Positions 10,353 to 22,951 of a stretch of DNA of 37,470 bases are shown here, piece after piece. The translations under genes were made by a program, and so were the position numbers. The notes below the pieces were generated by a model. The model saw only the letters and a program-made list of their open reading frames with translations, had not been told where the DNA came from and did no database searches. The stretch spans positions 1-37,470 of the forward strand of contig RFXW01000003.1 in NCBI GenBank assembly GCA_009921245.1. The letters run 5' to 3'. Source of the stretch: Candidatus Fonsibacter lacus. GTDB taxonomy: Bacteria > Pseudomonadota > Gammaproteobacteria > Burkholderiales > Burkholderiaceae_C. Every line of letters starts with the position of its first letter. The first letter of the stretch is position 1.

Positions 10353-11207
10353 ATGAAGGATTCACGCATGACCGCACCCGCCGGCGGGCCAGCCGCCAGA
10401 CCCAACGTGCCTCGATTGGTATTCATCGGCGGCGGCAACATGGCCAGCGCCATCGCCCAGGGGTTGCTGCGCGCCGGTTGGCCGCCGTCGTTCTTATGGG
10501 TGGTCGAGCCCGATGCCGCCGCCCGGGCGCGCTGGGCCGAGTGGGGCGTGATTGCATTGGCCGAGGCCGACGCCTCGTTGAGCCAAGCACAGGTGGCACT
10601 TTGGGCGGTTAAGCCGCAGGTGATGCCCGAGGCCACCGCCCGCGCCGGTCGACATGTGCCGCAAGCGTTGCACATCAGCGTGGCCGCTGGGGTAACCACC
10701 GCCAGTCTGCAGCAATGGTTGCATAGCGACCAGGTGGTGCGCGCCATGCCCAATACGCCCGCGCTGATTGGCCAGGGCATCAGCGGCGTATACGCCTGTC
10801 CGGCGGTCAGTCAGTCGCAACGCGAGTGGGTGCAGCACATTCTGCAGCCCACAGGTGAAATGGTTTGGATTGAAAGTGAAGACTTACTTGATGCGGTCAC
10901 GGCGGTGTCGGGTTCCGGCCCAGCCTACGCTTTTTATTTAATCGAAGCCATGGCCGAGGCCGGCACCCGCTTGGGGCTGCCGGGGCAGGTGGCGCAACGC
11001 TTGGCCACCGCCACGGTGGCGGGTGCTGGCGCGCTGGCACTGGCCAGCGAGGAATCCGCGCCCACGTTGCGTGCACGGGTCACGTCCAAGGGGGGCACCA
11101 CGCACGCGGCCATTACCAGTATGGAGGCCGACGGGGTGGGCCAGGCCCTGCGCAAGGCGGTGGCCGCGGCGCATGCGCGCGCCCAGGAACTGGGCCGGGC
11201 CGGTTAA
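10353..11207 (+). CDS. proC: Pyrroline-5-carboxylate reductase (start may be ATG at 10368)
   Basis: [18 protein letters not shown]...[20 protein letters not shown]...[21 protein letters not shown]...[15 protein letters not shown]. Confidence 0.93.
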   Translation: MKDSRMTAPAGGPAARPNVPRLVFIGGGNMASAIAQGLLRAGWPPSFLWVVEPDAAARARWAEWGVIALAEADASLSQAQVALWAVKPQVMPEATARAGRHVPQALHISVAAGVTTASLQQWLHSDQVVRAMPNTPALIGQGISGVYACPAVSQSQREWVQHILQPTGEMVWIESEDLLDAVTAVSGSGPAYAFYLIEAMAEAGTRLGLPGQVAQRLATATVAGAGALALASEESAPTLRARVTSKGGTTHAAITSMEADGVGQALRKAVAAAHARAQELGRAG

Positions 11208-12061
11208 GCCCCGCGGCTGGCCACCACCGCCAGCCACATGGTCATGCCCAACCAGTGATTAAGGCCAAAGGCGCGAAAACACGCGTCGCGTTCACGGGTG
11301 CGAATGTGCCGCAACAACCACACCACCTGCAGCGCCGCCAACGCCACAGCCAACTGGCTCAAGGGCGTGCGCAACAAATCCAACAGCCAAACCCAACTTA
11401 CGCCGTAAACCACGTAGCAAACGCCAATAAAACGCACCTCATAACGCCCCAAGGTGAGCGCGGCGGTGTGTATGCCTAGGCGTATGTCATCGTCGCGATC
11501 CACCATGGCGTAGGCGGTGTCGTAAGCCAAAACCCAGGCCAAATTACCCGCCAACATGGCCCACGCCAACCACGGCAGGACAAACTCACCCCCCACGGCG
11601 GCAAACGCCATGGGAATGCCAAAGCTAAAGGCCACGCCCAGCACGGCTTGCGGCAAACGCACCCAGCGCTTGGCGTAGGGGTACAACAACGCCAACACCA
11701 AAGCCACCACCGACCAGGCCACCGCCGCGGGCGTGGTGCCAAGCACCAGGGCAAAGGCCAGCAGCGCCAGCAGCGCACCCACCAACAGGGCCTCGCGCGG
11801 GGCCACTTGCCCGGTGGTAACCGGCCGCTGCGCGGTACGTTTGACGTGCCGGTCGATGTCGCGATCGGCGACATCATTCACGCAGCAGCCCGCGCTGCGC
11901 ATCAGTACCGTGCCGGCGGTGAACACCAGCACCAGGTACCAGCCCGGCCAGCCGTCGGCGGCCACCCAAAGCGCCGACAAGGTTGGCCAAAGCAGCAGCA
12001 ACCACCCGGCGGGGCGGCGCCAGCGGATCAGCTCAAGGTAGCGCGCCAGCCGAGCCCGCAC
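11204..12061 (-). CDS. ubiA: 4-hydroxybenzoate polyprenyltransferase
   Basis: [39 protein letters not shown]...[33 protein letters not shown] 12061 start avoids overlap with oxyR. Confidence 0.92.
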   Translation of the reverse strand: MRARLARYLELIRWRRPAGWLLLLWPTLSALWVAADGWPGWYLVLVFTAGTVLMRSAGCCVNDVADRDIDRHVKRTAQRPVTTGQVAPREALLVGALLALLAFALVLGTTPAAVAWSVVALVLALLYPYAKRWVRLPQAVLGVAFSFGIPMAFAAVGGEFVLPWLAWAMLAGNLAWVLAYDTAYAMVDRDDDIRLGIHTAALTLGRYEVRFIGVCYVVYGVSWVWLLDLLRTPLSQLAVALAALQVVWLLRHIRTRERDACFRAFGLNHWLGMTMWLAVVASRGA

Positions 12062-12063
12062 GC

Positions 12064-13026
12064 TCAGTGCCCACCCGCCCAACGCACGCCCGATAGGCCG
12101 CATGTGCGCAGCGCACGAATCAGGGCCTCAATCGCTTCCACACGGGTGTAACTGCGTCGCCACGCCAACACCACCCGCCGCTGCGGATTGACATCGCTAA
12201 ACGGCAGGTAGCGCACGTAATGGGCGTCGCTCCACGGCGGGGCGTCGGGGCTGGGGTAGAGGGCGGCGTCGGGCACGCTCAAACGCGGCACCACCGTGAC
12301 CCCCATGCCGGCGGCCACCATGTGCTTAATGGTTTCCAACGACGAGCCTTCAAAGTTTCGTCTCACGCCATCTTCGTCTGAGGCAAACCGGGCAAATTCT
12401 GGGCAAACTTCAAGCACATGGTCGCGAAAACAGTGTCCGTTGCCCAATAAAAAAACAGTTTCGGTGCGCAACATATCCACGGTCACGGCCTGGTGCTTGG
12501 CCAGCGGATGGCGCAACGGGACAGCCGCCAAAAAAGGTTCGTCGTACAGGGCGCGGGTGGCAAACTGCTGCTCGGGTAACGGTTCGGCCAGCAACGCGCA
12601 ATCGATTTCGCCGGCGCGCAGTTGATCGAGCAAGCGGTTGGTGTAGTTCTCTTGCAATACCAGCGGCATGCTGGGCACTTGGGCAATGACTTCGCGCACC
12701 AGCGCGGGCAGCACATACGGCGCAATGGTGTAGATGACCCCCAGGCGCAGCGGCCCTTGCAGCGGGTCTTTGCCACGCTGCGCGATTTCGCGCACCACCC
12801 GAGCCTGCTCCAGCACCACTTGCGCTTGACGCACGATGGCCTCGCCCACGGGCGTCAGCACCACGTCGCTGGCGCGGCGCTCAAAAATGGGCACCTCAAG
12901 CTCAGCCTCGAGTTTTTTAATCGCCACCGACAGCGTGGGCTGCGAGACCATGCAAGCCTCGGCGGCGCGGCCAAAATGCAACTCGCGCGCGGTGGCCACG
13001 ATGTATTTAAGTTCGGTCAACGTCAT
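12064..13026 (-). CDS. oxyR: LysR-type hydrogen peroxide sensor OxyR
   Basis: [50 protein letters not shown]; redox-cysteine motif [16 protein letters not shown]. Confidence 0.9.
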   Translation of the reverse strand: MTLTELKYIVATARELHFGRAAEACMVSQPTLSVAIKKLEAELEVPIFERRASDVVLTPVGEAIVRQAQVVLEQARVVREIAQRGKDPLQGPLRLGVIYTIAPYVLPALVREVIAQVPSMPLVLQENYTNRLLDQLRAGEIDCALLAEPLPEQQFATRALYDEPFLAAVPLRHPLAKHQAVTVDMLRTETVFLLGNGHCFRDHVLEVCPEFARFASDEDGVRRNFEGSSLETIKHMVAAGMGVTVVPRLSVPDAALYPSPDAPPWSDAHYVRYLPFSDVNPQRRVVLAWRRSYTRVEAIEALIRALRTCGLSGVRWAGGH

Positions 13027-13056
13027 GCCCGTATTGTGCCGCGCGCCCAAGGCGGG

Positions 13057-15186
13057 TTACGCATCAAGGTAACCTGCGCGGGCGCCCAACCAACGCTGCA
13101 CATGCTGCAGCGCCAGCCCCGGGTGCTCAGCCAACAGCCAGTCGGCTTGTTCGCTCGCCCATTGGGCCAGGGCATCATCGGCCGCGGCGTCGGCAAAGCG
13201 CAGCATGCCGGTGCCGCTTTGGCGTGAACCCAGCAATTCACCCGGGCCGCGCAAGCGTAAATCGGTTTGCGCCAACACAAAGCCGTCTTGGGTTTGCGCC
13301 ATGGCCTGCAGCCGGGCCCGCGCCACCTCGCCCAAGGGCGGCTCAAACAACAGCACACAAACCGAGGCCGCGCTGCCGCGCCCCACCCGGCCTCGCAACT
13401 GGTGCAGCTGGCTTAGGCCAAAGCGTTCGGCGTGCTCAATCACCATCAGCGAGGCGTTGGGCACGTCAACCCCCACCTCGATCACCGTCGTGCTAACCAA
13501 GACCTGCAACTTGGCCGCCACAAAGGCGTCCATGACCGCTTTTTTTTCTGCCGCCGATTGCCGCCCGTGTAACAAGCCCACCACGCCCGAAGGCTCGGTG
13601 CCTTCTGTTGCGGGCGCGTCTGCCGCCGGCGCCAATGCCAGCGTGAGTTCATCAAACACCTGGGTGGCATGGCGCAGGTCCAAGGCCTCGCTTTCTTCAA
13701 TCAACGGACACACCCAGTAGGCTTGTCGTCCCGCTTGCAATTGCTCGCGCAAGCGGCTCATCAACTCGCCGCGCCGCCGCGCATCAATCACTTTGGTGAG
13801 TATCGGCGTGCGGCCCGGTGGCAGGGCGTCGATGGTGGAGATGTCCAGGTCGGACAGCAGGGTCATGGCCAGCGTTCGAGGTATGGGGGTGGCGGTCATC
13901 ATGAGCAAGTGCGGCTGCTGGCCATGCTCGTTTTTTTGTCTAAGGGTGAGGCGTTGCGCCACGCCAAACCGGTGCTGCTCGTCCACCACCACCAAGCCGA
14001 GCCGGGCAAATTGCACATCGTCTTGAATCAGGGCTTGGGTGCCCACCACCAATGCCGCTTGGCCGCTTTGTATGTGCGCTTGCATGCGCCGCCGCTCGGT
14101 TTTGTTTTGTGAGCCTGTAAGCCAGGCCACGGTTTGGCCACGGCTGTGCAGCAGCGGCTCGAGCCACTGCGCGAGTTTGACAAAGTGCTGGCGTGCCAAG
14201 ATTTCGGTTGGTGCCATCAATGCACACTGCGCGCCAGCCTCAATCGCAATGCACGCCGCCAAAGCGGCGACCACGGTCTTGCCGCACCCCACGTCGCCCT
14301 GCAACAACCGATGCATGGGCACATCGCGCGCCAAGTCGGCAGCAATTTCTTCGAGCACCCGGGCCTGGGCTGGGGTGAGCGCAAACGGCAAACGCTGCAA
14401 CAACGCCTGTGGTAAGCCTTTACCCGGGGTGGCGGGCAGGGCCAACGCTTGCTGGCTTTGACGCGCCGCGCGCGCGCGGCGTTGGGCAATCAGTTGCGCC
14501 AACATTTCTTCGGCTTTGAGCCGCTGCCACGCCGGGTGCTGGCGGCTTTGCAAGGCGTCGGTGGGCGCCTCGGGTGGCGGCTGGTGCAAGTAAGTTAGCG
14601 CGCGGCGCAGCGTCCATTGGGCGTCCAACCCAAGCGCCTGCCAGCAGCGCGGGGGCAAGATGTCCTCGAGCGCCGCTTGGCGTAGGCCGCTGGCCACGGC
14701 TTTGCGCAAATACGCCTGGGGCAGGCCTTGGGTGGTGGGGTATACCGGGGTCAGCGCATGGGCTAAAGGCTCACTGGCGTCACGCAAGGTGGGATGCACC
14801 ATCTCCAAGCCATGGGCGCTGCGCCGCAGCTCACCACGCACGCGCACGCGCCGGCCCACCGTCCATGCCTTTTGTTGGCTGGGGTAGAAGTTAAGAAAGC
14901 GCAAGGCGCAGCGTGTCTCGGCGTCGGTTACCCACAGCAGCCACTGGCGTCGACCACGAAACACCACGTCGCTGGCCACCACCTCGCCTTCGAACTGCAC
15001 CACCAACCCCAACGGCGCGTGCGCCAACGAGACCAACTGGGTTTCGTCCTCATACCTAAGCGGCACGTGCAAGGCCAGCTCGATGGGCTGCGTTAATCCC
15101 AAGCGGCGCAAGGCGCGCTGCGGCACACTTAATCGCGAGGCCTCAGGCGGCGACGGCTGGGCGGCAACGCGACGTGACGTGGGCAT
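13057..15186 (-). CDS. recG: ATP-dependent DNA helicase RecG
   Basis: LLQGDVGCGKTVVAALAA...MAPTEILARQHF...VVDEQHRFGVAQR...MMTATPIPRTLAMT...LRGRVGRGSAASVCVLLF...LRLRGPGELLGSRQSG. Confidence 0.96.
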   Translation of the reverse strand: MPTSRRVAAQPSPPEASRLSVPQRALRRLGLTQPIELALHVPLRYEDETQLVSLAHAPLGLVVQFEGEVVASDVVFRGRRQWLLWVTDAETRCALRFLNFYPSQQKAWTVGRRVRVRGELRRSAHGLEMVHPTLRDASEPLAHALTPVYPTTQGLPQAYLRKAVASGLRQAALEDILPPRCWQALGLDAQWTLRRALTYLHQPPPEAPTDALQSRQHPAWQRLKAEEMLAQLIAQRRARAARQSQQALALPATPGKGLPQALLQRLPFALTPAQARVLEEIAADLARDVPMHRLLQGDVGCGKTVVAALAACIAIEAGAQCALMAPTEILARQHFVKLAQWLEPLLHSRGQTVAWLTGSQNKTERRRMQAHIQSGQAALVVGTQALIQDDVQFARLGLVVVDEQHRFGVAQRLTLRQKNEHGQQPHLLMMTATPIPRTLAMTLLSDLDISTIDALPPGRTPILTKVIDARRRGELMSRLREQLQAGRQAYWVCPLIEESEALDLRHATQVFDELTLALAPAADAPATEGTEPSGVVGLLHGRQSAAEKKAVMDAFVAAKLQVLVSTTVIEVGVDVPNASLMVIEHAERFGLSQLHQLRGRVGRGSAASVCVLLFEPPLGEVARARLQAMAQTQDGFVLAQTDLRLRGPGELLGSRQSGTGMLRFADAAADDALAQWASEQADWLLAEHPGLALQHVQRWLGARAGYLDA

Positions 15187-15217
15187 GGGACAATTGTGCC
15201 CTGCACCGAGACCGGCC

Positions 15218-17487
<2,270 letters not shown>

Positions 17488-17503
17488 AGCCGCTGCGCGG
17501 CGC

Positions 17504-18733
17504 TCAGTGAAACGCCAACAGCACGCCGGTGTAGCCGTACAGATGGCGATAACCGATTTCCCCCCCAGCAAAAAACCCCACCACAGGCACGTCGCCTAAG
17601 GCGTGGCGCACGATCTTCATTTCGGCGTGCGCCGCGCCAAAGTGCGGGCCACCCCGCCCGGCACAGCTGATGTACACCGCCCCGCGTACTTGACCGTGCG
17701 GGCCATTGGGGTCTTCAACCTCATCGCGCACCTCGGCGCACACCCGCATCAAGTCGGCCCGCGCCGCGGCCGCGTCGCGTCGACAAAAGTGCAAGGTGTC
17801 GCCCACCCAGGCGTGGTCGCCAATGGCCACGCCTCGGTTGGCCATGTCCAAACCCACCACGTGCCGCACACGGGTTTGCGCGCCAAACTGCCCGGCGCGA
17901 CGCGCCAACAACCCCTGCGCCCGCTCCATGGGGCTGGCGGTGGCTTGGCCCTCGTCGCGCGCCGACTCCAGGCCCACCAAGGTTTGGCGCAACGCCGCCA
18001 TGGTCTGCGCCGATTGGTTTAGATCAAGCCCCAAATCTTCGAGCAACACCCGCAGCGCTGGGCGATTGTCCAGCGACAACACCACGTTGCCGTGCACGGC
18101 GGTGACCTCGTGCGCTGGCCCCACCGGCGTGCAGCCTTGGGTCACGCGCGCCGTTAACGCCACGTCTTGCCCAAAACCAACGCCGGTTAAACCGCTCTCC
18201 CACACCGCTTGGTCGTCGTTGCCCGACACCGCCCATTGCAAGGCTTGATCGCGGCTGGAGAGCAAGCCGCCAAACACCACCCGCTGCGCGGTGCGATCGG
18301 CCAGTTCAGCAATCAGTCCATCCAAGTCGGGCGTGGCGCCGTCGGCGTGCACCAACGCCGTACACACCGTCGCATCGCCGCCGACCGGCGGCAGCGGCGC
18401 ACGCCCATGAAAGGTTTGTACCCCGGTTGGCGGCAGATCGCACAGCATCACCGCCAAAGCGGGCTCGTCCCAATATTCCACCTCGGTAGCCAAAATGCCC
18501 ACCCCGGTGGTGCCGGCCCAGTGGCCAACGTTGGGAAACGCCTCACGCAGGCCCGCAACCAGCGCCGGCGCGTCGCCGGCCAAGCGATCGCTTAGGTACA
18601 CCAAGCCCAGTGTGGGCGTGGGGCCGTGTTGCAGCCGGTGTTTGGGCAACACCAACTGCGCACGCAGCTGAGCCACCACCAAGGCCAACGCCATGTCCCA
18701 TTTGGGGTGGCCCGCGTGGGCGTGCACAAACAT
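17504..18733 (-). CDS. FIST N/C domain-containing protein (predicted ligand-sensing)
   Basis: ~409 aa from MFVHAHAGHPKWDMALALVV; FIST features such as GTTGVGILATEVEYWDEPALAVMLCDLPP and C-terminal SCAGRGGPHFGAAHAEMKIVRHALGDVPVVGFFAGGEIG. Family call by recall. Confidence 0.8.
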   Translation of the reverse strand: MFVHAHAGHPKWDMALALVVAQLRAQLVLPKHRLQHGPTPTLGLVYLSDRLAGDAPALVAGLREAFPNVGHWAGTTGVGILATEVEYWDEPALAVMLCDLPPTGVQTFHGRAPLPPVGGDATVCTALVHADGATPDLDGLIAELADRTAQRVVFGGLLSSRDQALQWAVSGNDDQAVWESGLTGVGFGQDVALTARVTQGCTPVGPAHEVTAVHGNVVLSLDNRPALRVLLEDLGLDLNQSAQTMAALRQTLVGLESARDEGQATASPMERAQGLLARRAGQFGAQTRVRHVVGLDMANRGVAIGDHAWVGDTLHFCRRDAAAARADLMRVCAEVRDEVEDPNGPHGQVRGAVYISCAGRGGPHFGAAHAEMKIVRHALGDVPVVGFFAGGEIGYRHLYGYTGVLLAFH

Positions 18734-18746
18734 GGGCGTGGTGCCG

Positions 18747-19121
18747 TCAGCGGCGGGGTCGCGGCTTGCGCGTGGCCTTGCCAGCGGCGCTGGGCGCGCT
18801 GGAGGCATCGGCCGCTGGCTGCATGCTTTGCAGCGTGGCCAAGGTCATTTTTTGAACTTCAAGGGTTTGAATGCTGGTGCCCAGCATCTTGGCGTTTTGC
18901 TCCAACCAAAACTGCACGGTGCGTAGGTCACGGATACGCTTGTCCAGCTCTTGCACGTCCATGGTCGGGGTTAGCCAGCTGCTCATGCCTGGCACACCGG
19001 CGGCACCGGCTGGGGCGGCTTGCTGCCAACTTTGTGCCGCTTGCTGCATGAGGTTTTGAAAAAAATCCCAGCTTGGTGCAAACCCACTGGGACCATTCGA
19101 AGATTGGGGGTCGGTCATCAC
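18747..19121 (-). CDS. phaM: PhaM-like polyhydroxyalkanoate granule regulatory protein
   Basis: [23 protein letters not shown]...[49 protein letters not shown], with a basic C-terminal tail ([10 protein letters not shown]). Confidence 0.75.
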   Translation of the reverse strand: MMTDPQSSNGPSGFAPSWDFFQNLMQQAAQSWQQAAPAGAAGVPGMSSWLTPTMDVQELDKRIRDLRTVQFWLEQNAKMLGTSIQTLEVQKMTLATLQSMQPAADASSAPSAAGKATRKPRPRR

Positions 19122-19954
19122 GAATCCTTATTTGCCGAGTTGGGGCCATGAAAATCCGGCGCGCGCCGGGCGCGCAACGAGGCCACGCCTTCGTGCACAT
19201 CGGGGCCAGCAAACCCCATGAACTCCAGCGCCAAACTGGCGTCAAAAGTTGGCCCGGCCATGCGCAGCCAATTGTTCAACGCGTATTTGGTCCAACGCAC
19301 CGCGGTGGCGCTGCCTTGTGCCAAACGATCGGCCAACTCGCGCGCCTTGGGCAGCAGTTCTTCATCGGGCACCGCCAACGACACCAAACCAATGCGTTCG
19401 GCCTCGCGCCCATCCACCGGTTCGCACAGCAGCAGGTGGTACTTGGCTTTGGCCATGCCGCACAGCAGCGGCCAAACAATAGCCGCGTGGTCGCCAGCGG
19501 CCACGCCGAGTCGCGTATGGCCGTCCACAATGCGCGCGCTTTGCGCCGCCACCGAAATGTCAGCCAGCAGCCCGGCCACCAAGCCCGCGCCCACAGCAGG
19601 GCCGTGGATGGCGCTTACCACCGGCTTGTCGCAGTTGATCAGGTTGTACACCAGGTCGCGCGCCTCTTGCCACACCTGCGATCGCACGGCGAAGTCTTGC
19701 GCCATGTCTTGCACCAGGGTGAGGTCGCCACCGCCCGAAAAACCCATGCCATCGCCGCGTAACAACACCGCGCGCACCTGCGGGTCACGCTGCGCATCAC
19801 GCCAAATTTCGCTTAATTCGCGGTGGCCCACGTGCCCGGCGGTGGGCAACTTGCCGTTGCCTCCGGCCACGTCGGCACGCATTTGCACATCCAGCACCGC
19901 GCCATCGGCACCGGTGTAGGCAATGCGAAGCGTTTGATAGGCGCTGTAATCCAT
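19118..19954 (-). CDS. Enoyl-CoA hydratase/isomerase family protein
   Basis: [17 protein letters not shown]...[58 protein letters not shown]. Confidence 0.9.
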   Translation of the reverse strand: MDYSAYQTLRIAYTGADGAVLDVQMRADVAGGNGKLPTAGHVGHRELSEIWRDAQRDPQVRAVLLRGDGMGFSGGGDLTLVQDMAQDFAVRSQVWQEARDLVYNLINCDKPVVSAIHGPAVGAGLVAGLLADISVAAQSARIVDGHTRLGVAAGDHAAIVWPLLCGMAKAKYHLLLCEPVDGREAERIGLVSLAVPDEELLPKARELADRLAQGSATAVRWTKYALNNWLRMAGPTFDASLALEFMGFAGPDVHEGVASLRARRAPDFHGPNSANKDS

Positions 19955-20014
19955 AGCGGCTCCTAGTATGGCTGAAATCGTGCGCGCAATGGCTATCTGG
20001 CGCGGCGCGTGGGG

Positions 20015-21007
20015 TTACTCGCTGGGCTGCAGGGGCGCCACGGTTTGGTCAATGGCGCCAAACACGCTGTGGCCGTCAAGCCCTTTCATTTCAATGCGTA
20101 TGGTGTCGCCAAATTTCATGAAGTCGGTGCTGGCCTTGCCGTCTTCAATGGTCTCAATGGCGCGTCGCTCGGCAATGCAGCTGTACCCATTGGCCCAATC
20201 CTTGTTGCTCACCGTGCCACTGCCCACGATGCTCCCGGCACGCACGTTGCGCGTTTTGCAAATGTGCGCAATCAGTTGGCCAAAGTGAAACGTCATCTCA
20301 GGGCCGGCTTCGCACATGCCCACTTTGCGACCGTTCCACGTGCTTTGCATCACCAAGTGCACACGGCCATCGTGCCACGCGTCACCCAATTCGTCTGGGG
20401 TCACCGCCACGGGGCTGAAGGCTGTGGCGGGCTTGCCTTGGAAAAAGCCAAAACCCTTGGCCAGTTCGTCGGGAATCAGGCGGCGCAGCGACACGTCGTT
20501 GGCCAGCATCAACAGCCTTATCCCCTCAAGCGCTTGCTCGGGTGTGCTGGCCATGGGTACATCGCCGGTGACCACCGCCACCTCGGCCTCAAAGTCGATG
20601 CCGTGGTCTTCGGTGCGGCACACAATGGGATCACAAGGGCCCAAAAAATCGTCGCTGCCGCCTTGGTACATCAAGGGGTCGTGATAAAAACTCTCGGGCA
20701 CGGCGCTCTCGCGTGACCGCCTCACCAGCTCCACATGGTTGATGTATGCCGAGCCATCGGCCCATTGATAGGCCCGCGGCAGGGGCGCGGCGCACTGTTT
20801 GGGGTCAAAAGCAAAGGCGTGACGGGCTCGGCCGTGATTCAGGGTGGCGGACAAATCCTCGAGCTGAGGCGCCACAAAATTCCAGTCGTCCAACGCCTGC
20901 TGCAACGTGCCAGCCATGCCGGTGGCGTAGTGGGCCGTACTTAAATCGCGCGACACCACCACCAATTGCCCATCCCGCGAGCCGTCTTTATACGTTGCCA
21001 ATTTCAT
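20015..21007 (-). CDS. Fumarylacetoacetate hydrolase family protein
   Basis: YQGGSDDFLGPCDPIV...GIDFEAEVAVVTGDVP...RLLMLANDVSLRRLIPDELAKGFGFFQGKPATAFSPVAVTPDELG...SGTVSNKDW. Confidence 0.88.
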   Translation of the reverse strand: MKLATYKDGSRDGQLVVVSRDLSTAHYATGMAGTLQQALDDWNFVAPQLEDLSATLNHGRARHAFAFDPKQCAAPLPRAYQWADGSAYINHVELVRRSRESAVPESFYHDPLMYQGGSDDFLGPCDPIVCRTEDHGIDFEAEVAVVTGDVPMASTPEQALEGIRLLMLANDVSLRRLIPDELAKGFGFFQGKPATAFSPVAVTPDELGDAWHDGRVHLVMQSTWNGRKVGMCEAGPEMTFHFGQLIAHICKTRNVRAGSIVGSGTVSNKDWANGYSCIAERRAIETIEDGKASTDFMKFGDTIRIEMKGLDGHSVFGAIDQTVAPLQPSE

Positions 21008-21066
21008 GTTTGACCTCACCTGTTGGCAGGCGCGATTGAATTACGCTTGGTAAAATTCGTTGCACC

Positions 21067-21897
21067 ATGCAGAAAACAGATCATTCTACGGTAGCACGCA
21101 ACGGCATTCAGTCGGTGGAGGTGGGCTACGGACTGATCACGGCCATGGCGGCGGCCACCGGGCCGCTGATGCTGCGCGACTTGGCGCGCGCGGCCAACAT
21201 GAGCGCGGCCAAGGCGCACCGGTACCTGGTGAGTTTTCAGCGGCTGGGCATGGTGGCGCAAGACCCTCAAAGCCGCTATGCGCTGGGCCCAGTGGCCTTG
21301 CGTTTGGGTTTGGCGGCGTTGTCGCAAGTGGACGCGGTGCAACTGGCTCGGCAACGCATTCCGTCTTGGCTTGCCCAGTGGGGGCACACCGTGGCCTTGG
21401 CGGTGTGGGGTAACCATGGGCCAACCATCGTGCATTGGGCAGCGGCGCCCAATGGCGTGCACGTGGCGCTTCGCCTGGGCGATGTCATGCCGCTGCAACA
21501 CTCGGCCACAGGGCGGTGTTTTTTAAGTTTTATGCCCCCCAGCGACCGCAACGCCAGCACCCAACAAGCGCTGCTGCAAACCGAGCAACAAGCCGATGCG
21601 GTGGCCCAACCAGAGGCTCGCGCCACCAACCTTGAAGCGGTGATTCAGCAAACCCGGCAAGCGGGTATTGCCAGCGTTCAAGGCAACCTGATACCGGGGG
21701 TGAGCGGGCTGTGCGGCCCGGTGTTTGACTCTCAAGGCCATTTGGCGCTGGGGGTGGTTACGCTGGGGCAAAGTACCCGCTTCAACGCCAACCCCAATGG
21801 CGAGCTGGCGCAGCAAGTCAAGGCCGCGTGCGCCGCCTTAAGCCAAGACATAGGCCACCGTGCGCCCCAAGCCCGCGCGGCGGCGCCTGGGCACTAA
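21067..21897 (+). CDS. IclR-family transcriptional regulator
   Basis: N-terminal HTH (QSVEVGYGLITAMAAATGPLMLRDLARAANMSAAKAHRYLVSFQRLGMVAQ) plus effector domain; divergent from the FAH-family gene. Confidence 0.9.
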   Translation: MQKTDHSTVARNGIQSVEVGYGLITAMAAATGPLMLRDLARAANMSAAKAHRYLVSFQRLGMVAQDPQSRYALGPVALRLGLAALSQVDAVQLARQRIPSWLAQWGHTVALAVWGNHGPTIVHWAAAPNGVHVALRLGDVMPLQHSATGRCFLSFMPPSDRNASTQQALLQTEQQADAVAQPEARATNLEAVIQQTRQAGIASVQGNLIPGVSGLCGPVFDSQGHLALGVVTLGQSTRFNANPNGELAQQVKAACAALSQDIGHRAPQARAAAPGH

Positions 21898-21899
21898 GC

Positions 21900-22622
21900 A
21901 TGGCACGGGCCACCCCGCCCACCCGTCGTCAAGCCCTAGGCCTGCTGGGTGCGACCGCACTCACCTGGCCGCGCTTGGGCTGGGGCAGTTCAGGCTGGCC
22001 ACCCTCCATGGCGTTGACATACGACATTGAAGGGCAGAGCGGCGCCGTGCCTTACCGCGCCACCGGCAGCCTGCGTTGGCAGCACGGCGGCGGGCGTTAC
22101 GTGGCCAGCCTACGGGTCAAGGTGTTGTGGCTAAGCCGTGAGCAAACCAGCCAAGGCACCCTTGGGGCAAGCATGCTCGAGCCGCGCCAGTTCACCGACA
22201 GCAAAGGCCAAGGCAGCGAGGCGCGTTTTAACGCAGCAGCGGCGCGTGTTGTTTACAGCCACGGCGGGCAAGCGCCGTTGCACCCCGGCATGCAAGACGA
22301 GATCAGCCTTTATTTCGCCATGGCACGCGCGCTCGAGCAGCAGCCCGGCGCGCCTTGGCAGGGTTACGTTAGCAACGCCACGGGTCAAAGTCTTTGGACC
22401 TTCGAAGCACTTGCCCCCAGCACCCAAGAGACCCCCAGCGGCGCCTGGCCAACCCAGCCCATGCGTCGCCGCCCGCGGCGCGAGGGCGATACCCAAGCCA
22501 CGCTTTGGCTTGCGCCTGGCTTGCACGGCCTGCCGGTGCGTGTGCTGCTGCAACACGGGGCAAACGAGCGTGTTGACCAACGGCTGACGGGCTATACCCC
22601 TTTGCCCGCGCTGGGTGCTTGA
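21900..22622 (+). CDS. DUF3108-like exported protein
   Basis: Twin-arginine-like N-terminus (TRRQALGLLGATALTW), then MALTYDIEGQSGAVPYRATGSLRWQHGGGRYVASLRVKVLWLSREQTSQGTL...EPRQFTDSK. Confidence 0.65.
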   Translation: MARATPPTRRQALGLLGATALTWPRLGWGSSGWPPSMALTYDIEGQSGAVPYRATGSLRWQHGGGRYVASLRVKVLWLSREQTSQGTLGASMLEPRQFTDSKGQGSEARFNAAAARVVYSHGGQAPLHPGMQDEISLYFAMARALEQQPGAPWQGYVSNATGQSLWTFEALAPSTQETPSGAWPTQPMRRRPRREGDTQATLWLAPGLHGLPVRVLLQHGANERVDQRLTGYTPLPALGA

Positions 22623-22678
22623 AAACCCGCTATATTGGCCCCAACTGGTTGAGCACCACCTGAATTGGAGCAGTTCGC

Positions 22679-22951
22679 ATGATCATGTTGTACGACTCAG
22701 AATCGTTTTCGGTGCTACACGTGCTTCCCAACGAAGACGAAGCCACGGCGCAGCGCGACAGCCTGCCCCGGCTGGGTTTTGAAATCGTGGACAAACGGCA
22801 CGGCAAAGAGGTTTACCTAGACGGCTCTTGGGCCGAGCTGTTCCAGCAACACCTGCAGGCCTGGCAGGCCAACCACCCCACCGAAGAAGAGGTGGAAGAC
22901 ACTTTGGACCGCTACGCCTCGCTGGCACAAAACCCACTCGTGCTGCACTGA
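22679..22951 (+). CDS. DUF3567-like small conserved protein
   Basis: MIMLYDSESFSVLHVL...GFEIVDKRHGKEVYLDGSWAELFQQHLQAWQANHPTEEEVEDTLDRYASLAQNPLVLH; family recognised from memory. Confidence 0.75.
   Translation: MIMLYDSESFSVLHVLPNEDEATAQRDSLPRLGFEIVDKRHGKEVYLDGSWAELFQQHLQAWQANHPTEEEVEDTLDRYASLAQNPLVLH

Noticed and set aside
17488-17504. GCCGCTGCGCGGC hairpin between tgt and the FIST gene as a terminator
   Set aside because: Short stem with no T-tract on either strand; not supportable as an intrinsic terminator.
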